Origin: Symbiodinium kawagutii | Taxonomy: Eukaryota > Sar > Dinophyceae > Suessiales > Symbiodiniaceae | Direction of reading: 5' to 3' | Length of the DNA stretch: 64,000 bases | Assembly (NCBI GenBank): GCA_009767595.1 | Contig: VSDK01027264.1 | Location: 186,422 to 250,421 of the forward strand | Shown: positions 11,470-23,299 of the stretch, piece after piece | How positions within the stretch are numbered: the first letter of the stretch is position 1 | Layout of the letters: each line of letters begins with the position of its first letter | Program-made: the position numbers and the translations under genes | The notes under the pieces: model-generated | The model's database searches: none | Told to the model about the DNA's origin: nothing | Seen by the model: only the letters and a program-made list of their open reading frames with translations

Positions 11470-12636
11470 TCACTTGTCCTCAGATTCCTTGACATCAATG
11501 ACTTTCTGAACCCAGGGAGGCCGCTGCTTACTCTTGTATGCATCCATGCCTTCTTCGCACTCCTTGCCGCGACGAACTCGCAAATACTCTTTGGCAGTGT
11601 GCTCTATGAGATCGTTTGAAATTGGTTGATTGAGGCAATCCATCAGGACTTGCTTTGTTGCCCCAACTGCACCTGGTGCCAACAACTGAATCTTCTGCGC
11701 AACCTCTCTGACAGCTGCCGAAAAGTCTCTTGGGTGGTCAACAATCTTGTGAACGAGACCGATCTCCATGGCTGTTTGCATATTGGCATTCTCTGCCGTG
11801 CAGAACAAGCGCTTGCAGTTGGCTGTACCAATGGTTCTGGACACATGGGGAGAAATCACCGCTGGGATCACGCCTAGCTTCACCTCGGACAACGTGGCAT
11901 GCGCCTGCTTGGTGGCAATGACATAGTCGCAGGCACAGACCAGGCCAAAGCCACCACCCATAGCAGAGCCATTCATGCAACAGATGGTGAACTGTGGCAA
12001 GGTGGCCATGTTGTACATGTCACGGGCAAAGCCCGCAGCAGATAACTTGTTCCCTTCAACCAACATGGTACCAGACTGAGCAATGACGATTCCAGGTGGA
12101 GGTCCTTGAGGCCCTCCTCCTTCTCCACCAATGGCACCTGCTTGTCTTTGCGCTGCTTGGAAGGCTTTGGGATCACCTCCCGCGCAAAACATGCGGCCAT
12201 TTCCGGTGAAGACCACGATGCGCACGTCCAGCCGTTCCCTCAAAATGCGACAAGCGTCATGAAGACCTGCGCCAATACCATCATTCATGGCATTGTTGGC
12301 ATCAGGCCTGTTGAGTGTGCAATACGCAATGCCTTCTCGAATTTCCAAATGGAATTGTTCGTTGTCCCATGTCTCGTAGTCTTTACATTTGGCGATTGTT
12401 TCTGGGCCTAATTGTTCAAGCATGGGTGTTTCCCAGGCCCGCTTCACCAGACTAGTGTCCCGGTCAATGCGCTCTGGCTTGTACTTGTAGCCCTCCAAAT
12501 GATTCTCGGCCAAGTCAACTCCAAAAGCTTTCAGTGCGGCCTTCTCAGTCTCAAACTCTGAGACTTTCGGCTTTGGCACCGTCTTCCCAAGACCCAAAGC
12601 ACGAGCTTCTTCCAGCGACACGAGCTGCGGCGCCAT
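11470..12636 (-). CDS. Crotonase-fold enzyme, enoyl-CoA hydratase/isomerase family (methylglutaconyl-CoA hydratase-like), intronless
   Basis: An uninterrupted ATG-to-stop frame of 388 codons. The crotonase domain spans about residues 98-370: FTGNGRMFCAGGDPKAF (143-159) holds the CAGGD oxyanion-hole segment, and MNGSAMGGGFGLVCACDYV (221-239) the second. Of the two catalytic glutamates of classical enoyl-CoA hydratase, the first is replaced by Gly (GGGFGL) and the second is kept (LSEVKLGVIP, E251). This pattern is known in 3-methylglutaconyl-CoA and isohexenylglutaconyl-CoA hydratases (leucine and terpenoid degradation). About 95 residues precede the domain, and a Gly/Pro/Gln-rich insertion sits at about 162-190. 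No mitochondrial or plastid leader is obvious. The lack of introns in an intron-dense neighbourhood suggests retroposition. The superfamily is certain; the substrate is inferred. Confidence 0.92.
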   Translation of the reverse strand: MAPQLVSLEEARALGLGKTVPKPKVSEFETEKAALKAFGVDLAENHLEGYKYKPERIDRDTSLVKRAWETPMLEQLGPETIAKCKDYETWDNEQFHLEIREGIAYCTLNRPDANNAMNDGIGAGLHDACRILRERLDVRIVVFTGNGRMFCAGGDPKAFQAAQRQAGAIGGEGGGPQGPPPGIVIAQSGTMLVEGNKLSAAGFARDMYNMATLPQFTICCMNGSAMGGGFGLVCACDYVIATKQAHATLSEVKLGVIPAVISPHVSRTIGTANCKRLFCTAENANMQTAMEIGLVHKIVDHPRDFSAAVREVAQKIQLLAPGAVGATKQVLMDCLNQPISNDLIEHTAKEYLRVRRGKECEEGMDAYKSKQRPPWVQKVIDVKESEDK

Positions 12637-13945
12637 GGCTCAGATCTTGGATGTGAAACTGATCGAACAACAAATTAAACACGTGTCCTTTGTCCTCTGC
12701 ATGTCATGTGTCCTTGGAAGAAGTTAGATTGAACAATTCCAAACCCATTTGAATTTATCTGGACATTTCTGTCCTACCAAGCCAAGGCGGAGCAAGCACA
12801 TTCAATCATCCTCAAAGAGTGAACGCAAAAGATCTGAGGAAATGAGTAAGCATAGCCTATGCAGCATCGCTAAGAGCATAATTAAGAGTATAATTAAGAG
12901 CATAGAGAAGCATAGAGAAGCTTAAACTGACTCACAGATAGTCACAAGAACGAACCCTCGGATCTCCAAAACTTGAGCGCCAGGCCAAGCTCTCGAGATA
13001 TCCACGATCTGCACCTGGCGCCCGTGCACCCGTGCACAGCGAAGCTGCTACTAAGCCAACGCTAACAAGGAAACAAACAAAAGTTTCCAAGTAAAATCAT
13101 AGGCAAAATCATAAGCAAATATCTAGGCATAAGCATAGGTTAATGTAACTTAATAAAAGTTCTGCTGCATAAACAATTTAACTAAGCAAGTGCTAAGGCA
13201 AGCCGGGAAGACGGGCAGTGTAAACATGGGGCCTCAGATGGAGCCATCATCTGAAAGGCAGAAGCCATAAGCACAACATGCCGCTTCACGGAGACACTCC
13301 CGCTTCACGGATCAAAACTTTCAGCTTGGCACTCTCCGCTCTGCAAGAGATCCTTCATTGGTTTTCCTTGGCAAAAGGTGATCCACAAAAGTAAGCTTAC
13401 AAAAACACTTATTTTGCAGCCTTCTGCACAGCAAGAATCCAGCAAATGACTGATCTTCTCAAACGAATCCAAAGCATTGTACTGAAACTGCCGCCAAGAG
13501 TCTAATATGATTTGATAAATGATTTCTTGAGCTCGTACTCATACCTGCTCCTGTGGTGCACATCATGAAGCTATCTGTCCATGTCCTATCAGCTGCATGT
13601 CGCTCAAGAGAATTCTGACAAAGCTCGGGACAGGATCCGAGGGGTTGGGACAGGAGGGAAGTCAATGACAAAAAAGGCTATCTGTGGTCATCTGCGGTCT
13701 ATTCCCCAGTTTGGGTCGGGTTTGGCCCATCTTTTGCTATGAATGGATCAAGCACTAAGAAACATCATCTGCATATAAACCGTCAGAAATGATAATCAAC
13801 CATCATGAATCACAGTTCAGGGTCATATCATCAACGACCGTCAAAAACTATCTGGGGGATAACGAAAAACCCCAAAAATGGGTCATTTATCATTGAAAAT
13901 GACTGATAGTCAGGATGATTTGTGGGTGCCCGCATGTTAAGAAAC
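12637..13945. other. Upstream region of the crotonase gene; one candidate exon
   Basis: Presumed 5' flank of the crotonase gene. I looked for a relic spliced-leader sequence just upstream of its ATG and saw none. A minus-strand open stretch at 12922-13044 (41 codons including TAA, after GTAGCAG) contains GRQVQIVDISRAWPGAQVLE and may be a terminal exon of another gene. The rest holds short irregular repeats (AGCATAG near 12850-12920) and nothing else recognisable. Confidence 0.3.
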
Positions 13946-14036
13946 CACCATGTGGTTGAGGCAGTGCACCACCGGTGCTCCAGCCTTCGGACATGATGCC
14001 TGATAGGTAGCTGGCATGCCATGCGGCAGCAGGAAC
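13946..14036 (-). CDS. Candidate exon, unknown protein
   Basis: A 91-bp island between CCAG|G and GTGGTG|GTTTC on the minus strand. Two frames are open; the more protein-like contains GMPATYQASCPKAGAPVVHC. No family recognised. Listed because splice signals, length and composition agree with an internal exon. Confidence 0.3.
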
Positions 14037-16027
14037 CTGGCTGACGAGTGGATGTTGATGGCTGATGAAGCTCACATTGGCAAATGTTTCTGAGATTTCG
14101 AATCCGAAGAAGCAAAGACTTCAAATTTGAAGCAAATTACATGTGAAAAAATCGTCAAAGTTCGGAACTTATTACGTTGCATTTTGCTTGAGCTTAACAA
14201 ACGAGGATTCGGAAGGTCTCACTGAACCCAATGTGGGAGTCCCCCAAAAAAGGGAAAACAATTCGAACAACAGATCTGAAAATGTGTAGAAGATTCGAAT
14301 TCTAGAATTGTTTCCTCTTACATCCTCGTACTATATTTAGTCAGCGACACCTGTCGGAGAGGCATCGAAGGCCGCTGCTGGCGGTGGATCATTTGGACCT
14401 CAAGGGACGGTGTGACGAGCAACCCTCATTGGTCGCATGTTCTGATGGAAGAATTTAACATTTTAGATATATGTATAAAATATAATCATTGCATATTAAT
14501 GCATAAGTGTAACTTGATACATTATTTCAATGGATAATAATGGTATCATCTGTTGATGTTAATGGTGTTTCTCCTCTAGCATTGTGCATCATCCATAACT
14601 CCCCTCAGGATCCGGCCAAGGTCCCACAGGACCACTGCTGTGAGAAGCTCCACGAGCAAAAACAGCACCCGAGATGCTCCAAGTGCTGAGAGACAACCGT
14701 GGCTGTGGCATGTGGGAGGTGGGGTTTAACAATGTTTAACATGTGTCAAAAGCTCAACATGTCGTTTTTTCACACATGTTGCTCAACATGTCGTTGAGCT
14801 TTTAACATGTTAAGCTTCCCCAAGGTGTAGTCTCACCAAGGTGCACTTCTTGTCACCTCGCAACGGCTCTGATTTTGTGCTGCTCATCTGTGAAGCAGGC
14901 ACGTTGTATCACTACGTGTATATGACTCTGTGTATGCTTCTTTGGCATCACTTCTGTGTCCTGCACCTTCACTATGTACATGCTGATCCTCAGCTTGTGC
15001 AGATCTCTGGGGGAAATCAAAGTAGCCTTCAAGCAGATTCTTAAGGATTCCTTCAGATTCTCAAGCAGCTAGGAACGGTTACTAGATGTTACTAGGATTG
15101 CTCTTAGGGACTCCAAAACGTCCACTTGAACATCGCTTCGCAGCGAAGATTTCCTAAGTGCCTCCCAAGTTTTTCCAACCAAGACTGCGTGGCTGTGAGA
15201 GACGCGCTGTCAGGTCATGCCAAGGTGAAGCATGTCACCTCAGAAACGAGGTGGCCGTCGCCCCGGGGCTCTCAATGTTGGTGGGATGCTGTCCGAGGTC
15301 GTGTGTTGATCATCGTCAGTTTGAACAAAACAACAATAGACAGCTCGCTTCGGGATATGCTGATGTGAGACAGCCAAATCATCCGAAACCCATGCTGCCC
15401 ATGCTTATTCTCTGTGCATACCTACCATGAAAAAGCGAAAGAGGCACTGCCAAATTCATGGTTTCCCTATGTTTCCCCAAGAAAACTCTTCGTTTTGGGC
15501 TGCCTCCACGATGGATATAGCAATCAACGGCCCCTGCAAGCTCCTCTTTGCAAATAAATTGATCAGTCAAACAGGTAAACAGCATGCTTAGATATGCCCA
15601 AAAATATGTTATGTAATATGCTCATGATTGCTCGTGTAAACTTACACATGTTTTTGCTGCTTATGCCAATTTCTCTACTCGTTGAATAAAGCCTTAGCTA
15701 CTTTGAGAGGTGGCAATGACGGTTTCACCACTGTGCAAATCTTTCCAAGGCTTTTTGGTTGGACGAGCCATGCATCAAGCCATGCTTCATTGAAGAAGGA
15801 TGGAGCTGTCACGAGTCATAACCCATTTGAGTGGAAACTGATGGTCTTTGACAGTAACATCACAAGCAGTTAGGCGGATATGCCGATATGCACTACATCC
15901 ATGAACTACCTTTGTGATGACTTGATCTTGAACGATTACAAGCACTTCTCGAAGAATAGATCGGTCCAAATTTTCTACTCCAAGTTGACATGCACCGGGA
16001 TGGATCTGGGAGCTGCGGATACAAGGC
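14037..16027. other. No confident gene
   Basis: Possible coding islands only: plus 14355-14400 and 14610-14645; plus about 15180-15300 (DCVAVRDALSGHAKVKHVTS); minus about 15440-15550 (AGAVDCYIHRGGSPKRRVF). In each case other frames look equally plausible. An inverted pair of ACATGT-rich stretches (14728-14812, around AACATGTCG) could form a hairpin. Confidence 0.2.
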
Positions 16028-17349
16028 CTAAATGCACTCAAACTCACTCCGGACTCTAGCACTGTCACCGCCACGATGTGGATTGCCCCAAGTCACAACA
16101 CTTCCCTCGGCCAAGATTGCAGCAAAAGCAAAGGATGTAGCGTGAATCTGCTGAACATTCCTCAACTGATCCTGGACTGCAGAGCTGTCACCACCCCAGT
16201 CTGGCCAGCCCCATGTCACAACACTTCCGTCAGCCAAGATTGCAGCAAACGCGCGGTGCGTGGCATGAATCTTCTGAACATGCTTCAACCGATCCTGGAC
16301 TCTAGAGCTGTCGCCACCCCAATTTTCATTGCCCCATGTAGCAACACTTCCATCAGCCAAGATTGCAGCAAAAGCCAACTGTGTCGCATTAATCTGTTCA
16401 ACATTCCTCAGCTGATCCTGGACTGCAGAGAAGTCAAGGCCACCATATGCATGGCCCCATGTCACAACACTTCCATCAGCCAAGACTGCTGCAAAAACAC
16501 TTTCTGTTGCACAAATTTGTTTCACATTCTTCAACTGACCTTGGACTTCAGAGTTGTGGCCTCCGTAGTGGGGATCGCCCCAGGTCACAACACTTCCATC
16601 AGCCAAGATTGCAGCAAACGCACGATCTGTAGCATGAATATGACGAACGTGTCTCAGCCGATCTCGGACTGCAGAGCTGTCACCACCGTAATCAGGACGG
16701 CCCCATGTCACAACAGTTCCATCAGCCAAAATTGCAGCAAAAGCACGGAACGTTGCATGAATCTGTTGAACATGTGTCAACGTATCCCGGACTTCAGAGC
16801 TGTCGCCACCATCGCGTAGACTGCCCCATGTCACAACAGTCCCGTCATCCAAGACTGCAGCAACAGCGAAGCCCGTACCACAAACCTGCTCAACTGATGC
16901 TGAACCCTGGAGCTATCACCGCCATGGTTTGGATTGCCCCATGTCACGAGACTTCCATCAGCCAAGATTGCAGCAAAAGCCGTGCGCGTTGCATGAACCT
17001 GCCGAATATTTTTCAACATGTGCTGGATTTCGCCAGCGTCCCCACCAGAATTCGGATCTCCCCAAGCGACAACCCGGTGACATGTGACATACCACAGTGC
17101 GAAGGCGCTATCGGTTGCAGCTATCTTTGGCTGCTGTGCAATCGCCGCAATGGTGTCGCCACTCTGTAGACCGGTCAGTTCCTCCGTTGGATCTAAGAGG
17201 CGTCCATCAGGTCTTGTAAGCCTCAGGAAGCGTCGACCCAGAGACCGCTGCACGGCTTTTTTCAAGTCTTCAACGGTGCCACCCCGGGAGACTGAGACAA
17301 GTTCGCTCCGTCCACTCGGCAACGATGCATGAAGTTCCAAGCTCTCCAT
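16028..17349 (-). pseudogene. Ubiquitin-like domain + RCC1-like repeat protein, broken by one frameshift
   Basis: The first ATG of the ubiquitin-like domain is at 17349 (MESLELHASLPSGR); an in-frame ATG-equivalent at 17391 is also open. Domain one (about 70 residues, ending LTGLQSGDTIAAIAQQ) resembles a ubiquitin-like fold. Nine RCC1-like units of about 41 residues follow, each with AFAAILADGSVVTWG and GGDSS..V, and the product ends soon after the ninth. The frame is lost at 16886-16896, inside the third unit: the expected ..QL-NV-EQVC.. is cut to ..QL..., and the downstream frame resumes with VCGTGFAVAAVLDDGT. The alignment fits a 10-bp deletion between two TTGAG direct repeats. It could still be expressed as two parts, or the shift could be an assembly error. 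The paralogue at 37660 is intact. Confidence 0.8.
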
Positions 17350-17391
17350 GGTCAGCGCCGAGCTCAAAATGGCTTTCTGAAAATGCGCCAA

Positions 17392-20242
17392 GCGTGCGGA
17401 TTCCTATGATGTGTACCTACAAGGATGCAGATATATGTGCAGATACTGGTAGTTTCCCATGTTTGCCCCCTATCCTCAAGAGATTGCAGGCCAAATCCTA
17501 GTCTTGACATCAGAAAGTTTGGCACACAGTGTGATCAGGTGCTCAAATGCTTCACTCAAAAGGCTCCACATCCATCTGAATGTCAAGCTCAAATAGATCT
17601 GCTTGGCCCAGGCTGGAAAACAAAACGAGTAAGCCGAAGCAGCGATGCATATCACACAGCGAAGCTTAGTCAGGACATAAGTTCTGCAAAAAAAAAGGAC
17701 ATCTGATGACAACCGTGCCAATTCCTACCAGACAAATTCCGCTTCAAAAACCACATGTTGGATCCTGCTGACAATAAACCGTCCAGCACCCATTGCTAGT
17801 AACCGAAAAATGACAACTCATTTCGAGTCTAGGTATCTCCGTGGCGATCTGGATATTCCAACTGGCATTAGGGAAGCATCCCATTCGAATCATTGTTGAG
17901 TCTTTTGAATCGCATTCTTACTTTATAGTAATGTTCTTATTGAATGGTATCTTCATAGTAATGTTCTTATTGAATGGTATCTTTATAGTAAAATTCTTTA
18001 TTATCTTTTTTAGACATAATCATTCAATAATATAATATATTTAATATATATATATATATGTGTTGATTCTATTTGTGTTTGATTATCTGTCATCATTCTT
18101 CTTGGATAAGTAACTTGACCAAGCGCCAGCGCCTCGGCTTCATCATTGGATCCATCCCCCGCGCTGGGATCGCTGCCATTCTCGCGCACGAGCTTCACCC
18201 CGCGCTCGGAGCAACGCAAAGAGACAGCCCTGGGAGCGGCGCTGACAGAGTTGAAGTGTCCTTATTTTAACATATCTTAACTCCATTTTTTGGCTTTAGA
18301 ACTCTTTTAAGATTTATTTCATTTTATTTCCACTCTCCCCTTTTTTACATGTTTTGTACATGTTCAACTCTTAGTTTGGATTGTGTTTAAACAGCTGTGG
18401 GGTCCACCCTGCAAACCGACTGCAGCATCGAAAGGCATTTGGCCGTATTGGATTCTCAAAATGACATATGCTTTCCGCACATGGTGCGCTAGAGGGCTTG
18501 ATGTCTTCTTCCTTCTAGATATTATCAAATACTATCAATATCTATCCCTACCACCTATCCCTGTCTATCCCAATCTATCCCTGCTATATATTGATGATCA
18601 TTGAGCACCCCCCTTGACCAACATCAACCAACCAGCAGTCCACCAGTGACTCCTAAGCCTGTCCTCCAGTTGCCAACACCTTGAAGAGGCGGCAGCCTGA
18701 GGCCGGTGAGAATCCATGACCATTTCGGATGTAAAAATCATCGTCAATCACCGTACACATATAATTATTGGCAGCATATCAATAGCGGTGATATAAATAA
18801 TCATCAATAGTATCAATTATTGAACTTATAGATCATAGTGATCTACTATAATAATCTACAGGCTCAATAATCGTGTATCATAGTATAGTAGATAAAAGTG
18901 AGATAGGAGCAGTCATTATCCAAATACTATTGATTTTCCAAGATGCTTGGATGCACTTTATACATGCCTATGGTATCGTCCATCTTGGATGATAACGTTG
19001 TAGCTCCTATGGTGGAGGATGATTCGAATGGACGGCCGACCATCAAGGATAACCCAAAACGATGGAGAATGGATCTCTGGATGCTCCTGAAGAACCCTCG
19101 TGGATGCTTGTGGAATCTCGTGACGTATCCTGATAGTGGATCGTTCCGATTCACACTCCTAGGAATGTAGCCACCGTTTGCTGCTGGAATTCCCACAACA
19201 CGTGGGCTGTTCTCCGGGCTGTTCTCCAACGTGAAAGCATGTGCGCTATCCCCCAATCCTTTGCCAATAGATTCTGATCAGCTCCTGGCAAAACCCCCAA
19301 GGTAGCTGCTTATACCCAGCTACACATGGCACCCAACAGAGACTGGATGGCTTTTCATGGCTGCACCACAAATATACATCACTCTGAATGTTGGCGGGGA
19401 TCATACTGCATCTGGAACTCATGCTCCTCATATTAGTGCTTGATAATCCTTGCGCAAATAATGGAGCGTGGTTTCATAGATGTTCCCAGAACACCCACTC
19501 AAGACCAGGAAGAATAGACCACATGCTACAATCAACTTCAGCCGATTGGTATACAGATAATAGTCCAATGCAACTGTATATATGGCACCACGCAATTATA
19601 TGTATATACACATCTATGGAGTTTTATACTGAATGTACATGTGGGCATACGTATTGCATAGTCGTAAAACAACCTTGTAAACTAGCTAGGCAGCAAGTGA
19701 TTGTGACCAGCAAATGCTTCCCTGATCAACAGCTGGGTCCGAGCAGCATCTGCTGACGAATGCAGCGACTGCTTTGGCCCAGGCCAAAAAAGCCTGGCCA
19801 CGGGTGCCACAGGTGCCACAAGCTGGGAAATCACATGATCAAAGGAGTCCTCTCTATGCTGTAAATAGATGTAAATGGTGCCCAACTAATGGTTGACAAT
19901 GGCTGTTTTAGTGCGTAAATGTGAATCATGAGATTGTAGGGTTTGAGGATCAACAACTACCGACAACGATGCTATGTGGTCATAGAAGGTCTTTCCGGTT
20001 AAAATCCTTGTTGGCTGGCGATTCCCATCGTCTATGGACAGATCCATCTGTTTAGAACTGCTTGCTTCATTCCACCACCTGGTTGCAAACTATTAAGGCC
20101 TAAGTCGGGAATTGAAACTGGCTATCAATTTTGGGAGGCTCCAACGCCGTCCTTGTCCTTGACATTCCAGCTATGCTCAGCTGATCCAAGTAGCATCAAG
20201 TAAGCTTTGCTTCCTTTCTCATCCTTTCTCCCCTGCCTCCAC
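17392..20242. other. AT-rich region with several candidate exons, none identified
   Basis: Minus about 18115-18245 is a GC-rich island after CTGTCAG, containing ERGVKLVRENGSDPSAGDGS, probably a real exon. Plus 18392-18492 after TTTAAACAG contains STLQTDCSIERHLAVLDSQN and a stop. Minus 17480-17650 has two competing frames. An open frame at 18927-19256 (-) overlaps an equally open one at 18943-19170 (+); neither has a known motif. A (TA)n run is at 18043-18059. No function can be assigned. Confidence 0.3.
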
Positions 20243-20826
20243 CTGTTTGCCACAGACGCACCGTGCAATCCAAGCTGCTGTACCTGGGGCAGACTACGGG
20301 TCCAATTCGTCACCAATCCATCCATGCGGACATTTTGAATGATGGAACATATTCTGGAGCATAAACTCTTGGATTTGTCCAGAGATATCAAGAGTGTAAG
20401 AGTTTGATAAAGGACGAGATTCTCATCTTTAAGACTTTGGAAGAGCAGTTTGGACTAAGCTGAAATCCCTGAGCTTCCCAGCGAGGCCAAGCGAGCAGCA
20501 TCTTGGGTAAAAGCCAACCCCGCCACCGCGCCGTTGTGACCCTGGGCGCACTGAGATGCACCCAATGATGAACTACATCTTCCAGCAGATCGTGAGATCT
20601 TTCCGACACGTGTCACTTCAGCCAACACAAATTTAGCCTAAGATAAACTTTCGATAAACCATAGGACTCACATTCACACGTGTATCCCGTTGCCTCGAAA
20701 ACCCGCCACTTCGTTGCGGTTCGAAGGTCGTAAACCACGATGACCCCATCGCCAGTGCCCACAGCAAACCTCGGTGAGTGGTACACATACCTTCGTGCCA
20801 AACCTTGGTACTGCCAAATGGTGGTA
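20243..20826 (-). CDS. WD40-repeat protein resembling WDR7 (Rabconnectin-3 beta), partial
   Basis: Three exons: one ending at 20688 (from 20769 or somewhat higher), with RFAVGTGDGVIVVYDLRTAT; 20483-20541, with GHNGAVAGLAFTQDAARLA; and 20243-20283, with YSSLDCTVRLWQT. Joined, they form one complete WD unit (..GH..V..LAF..D..LASYSS.D.TVRLW), closest in my reading to the C-terminal repeats of WDR7, a partner of DMXL proteins in V-ATPase assembly. The 20483/20283 junction uses a GC donor and AG|G and restores the Ser codon of LASYSS. The first junction only works with a GG-type donor, so its boundary is uncertain. Flanking exons were not found. WD40 is firm; WDR7 orthology is tentative. Confidence 0.65.
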
Positions 20827-20829
20827 AAA

Positions 20830-21587
20830 CATATAGTCCCAACATAATCAGAAGGTATCACCTGTCACAATGAGATTTTGATAAATACAAGGTATCCTCC
20901 AACTTTGTTGGAACGATTGCCTTATGGTATGATTGATGGTGTGTTCAGCATTGCATTGATGACCCATTTGTTCATCATTCAACGCATGCTAACTTAATCG
21001 TGGTTGGAACATGTTCGCTTGCCAAATCAGTCACCAGTGCGGCACCATCATTCCACTGGCCAATGTTGAACCTACCGAGATGATGCCACCGTCCATGACC
21101 ACCATGTGACCAATTGTAAAGCACCACCAGATTTCACCAAGCGCTCCACCCATCTCCACCCTTCATTTCATCCCTGAGCTCCCAACTTTTGACTGTCTTG
21201 ATGGAAGTCCTCATTCAAAGAATTACTGGTACTTCAAATATGAAACGAGATTTAAGCATTTGAAATCAACTTGACATAGCGAAGCACAGCAACAGCTATT
21301 GCTACCATGGCACTGCAATCATCTGCGATTGAGACTAGATGCAGGCAAGACTCGACCATCGGAAAAGTTTGGACAACTTCATGCAAAGCGCTGGTCACCG
21401 CGAGAAGACTGGCAGAGAGCCGCGGCAGCCGTGTGTGTCAATGAAGAGAGGTCAACGACATGCAACGACAAGTCTGACATTCGGTGAACACCATGTCGTA
21501 CACCATGCAGTACCGCATGCTGTTCCATGGAATTCCATGTGTTTCCCGTGTCTTGCTTCAACACTTCAAACTTCAAACACCAAGAGT

Positions 21588-21621
<34 letters not shown>

Positions 21622-22261
21622 CTTCTATTTGGTCCACCATAGACTCATCATGACTGATGGTATGATGATACCGTACGGTGGTTCATTGGACTGATGATGG
21701 TATTTTGATACCGTACGTTGGTTCACCGTCTCAAGCAGAGCTTCAGACCCAGAGAAGCCCCGCCTGTGCCGCCGCAGTGTTGGATCTGAAGGCTCCAGGC
21801 ATCGCAACAAAGCCTGGAGGAGTCACAGCACTGCTGACCCTGGCCCGGTGCCGGTGCCGGTGCCTCTGCCAAGCGCGGAAGCAATGGACAGACCTGCGCT
21901 GTGCTGTGCTTCAACGTCTGAGACTTCGATGTCGCGAGCTCTGCTCGCCTTCTCAGGAGCTTTCTGCACGAAGAGTTGGAGAAGAAGAACAGCTGAGGAC
22001 CTGAGAGAAGGCTTCGAAGCATCTGATCTTCACGTCCCAAGAGTTCCAAGGAGAGTTCCAAGGAGGGTTCCAAGGAGAGTTCCAAGACTTCCAAATTGGA
22101 CAGGTGACTTTTAGATCTGAGTTTTCACTGTGTGGTGACTATCCATGAGTTTTCATGTTTTTTCTGCAACAAAATACCCGGGACCCTGTGCGCATAAGCG
22201 GGGCTGATGTCGACGCGCACTGCGGCCTGAATTCATTGACATCCACATTGAGGATGAGGTC

Positions 22262-22307
<46 letters not shown>

Positions 22308-22318
22308 CCAGCAGCAGC

Positions 22319-22352
<34 letters not shown>

Positions 22353-22565
22353 TCAACTGAGTCATCAAACTGTCGCCGACATCACTATCATCACCACTAT
22401 CATCATCACTATCATCATCACAACCAACGTCAAAATCATGAACATCGTGACTTTCATCATGAACATGTTCATTCTTGCAGAAAATGAAGTGGCTAAACCC
22501 ACTTTGTGGCAGGTTAATTTTCAAAGCTAGTGCACGGAACTTTCCAGATTTGCCTTGCTCATGAC
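20830..22565. other. Repeat-rich interval, no confident gene
   Basis: Contains (GA)n at 21594-21619; two near-identical ..GATACCGTACG(G/T)(T/G)GGTTCA.. stretches about 40 bp apart (21668 and 21710); a 12-bp minisatellite AGAGTTCCAAGG (four copies, 22037-22090); and a (CAA)n microsatellite with a CAGCAG interruption at 22261-22352, followed by ATC-type triplet repeats to about 22425. Open frames on both strands across 21720-22110 (Arg/Cys-rich on plus, Leu/Ser-rich on minus) reflect composition and are not called. Confidence 0.4.
22261..22352. repeat. (CAA)n trinucleotide microsatellite
   Basis: About 28 CAA/AAC triplets with an internal CAG interruption. It keeps all frames open as poly-Thr, poly-Asn, poly-Gln or, on the other strand, poly-Leu or poly-Val; no gene is implied. 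Confidence 0.95.
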
Positions 22566-22790
22566 CTGCAGCAAAGCTGTAGCATCTGCATGGCCAACCT
22601 CGGTAGCTCTCATGCGTTCACTTTGCCAATGCTTTCGTTGTGCTTTTTGTGCTGCGTTGTTCCCACCTGCAGTAGTAAAGCCGAAGTTGCCCCTGCCATA
22701 TGAGGCTCCTGGCATCACTGAAACCCCTGTCCCTTGGGGTCTCACTGGGGGGGGGTCCCACTTGCTGAAACGGTTCAAAGGTTGTTGCAC
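22566..22790 (-). CDS. Exon of a Gln/Gly/Pro-rich unknown protein
   Basis: Exactly 75 codons between CAACAG|G and CTGCAG|GTCATG on the minus strand. The residues are Pro/Gly/Asn-rich in the first half (NRFSKWDPPPVRPQGTG) and helical and charged in the second (QKAQRKHWQSERMRATEVGH). A run of nine C/G at about 22747 lies within it, a place prone to length error; if the run is miscounted the upstream frame would change. No family recognised. Confidence 0.5.
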
Positions 22791-23126
22791 CTGTTGGTAT
22801 AGGCATAGCTGTGTTCACAATGACATGATGCTCCTGGCATGAGGGTAGAATTTTTGACTCGTGGCCCATGACTTGTATCATATGACATCTTAATAACATT
22901 TTTCAGGAGACTACGTTTTTGAGGGTGCTATCATCTTTGGACAACCACAACTGCTTGCTTGTGGACGGAGTTCCCTCTTCTTATTCAGCAGGTAGCATCA
23001 GAAATCATCATCAAAAAACATTGTCAATCACTCAAATCTCATGAAATCTTATCAACCATGGCAACCATGACCATTGCCATCAATGACCGTTGACCATATC
23101 AACCAAGTTCTGGTGTTATAGTCACT

Positions 23127-23296
23127 TTATAAGGCCATGACCACCGCCCTGGGGGCTGCAACGTTTGGATCACCGTTGCAACACGCCGCTTGCATCGTGG
23201 CCTGGTACAGCGCCAGCGCTTGCAGCGCCAGTCTCTCCAAGACCTCGTCGCTGTCCTGGCGGTGACGATGCCCCAATTGGGTCCCTTGAAACATGA
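23127..23296 (-). CDS. Terminal exon, unknown protein
   Basis: A minus-strand frame ending in TAA with a strongly helical, Gln/Leu/Ala-rich reading (DEVLERLALQALALYQATMQ) and GC-rich composition against an AT-rich background of ATGGTTTCATG-type repeats. The acceptor was not fixed. It precedes the 22566-22790 exon on the same strand but ends in a stop, so the two belong to different genes. No family recognised. Confidence 0.45.
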
Positions 23297-23299
23297 CGA

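Noticed and set aside
16076..16819. 247-codon plus-strand frame antisense to the UBL-RCC1-like gene
   Set aside because: Shadow of the tandem repeat on the other strand: no stops arise because each 123-bp unit repeats the same antisense codons. The sense strand carries the conserved units.
22153..22524. Poly-Leu and poly-Thr frames across the CAA repeat
   Set aside because: Microsatellite translation; flanks show no exon signals.
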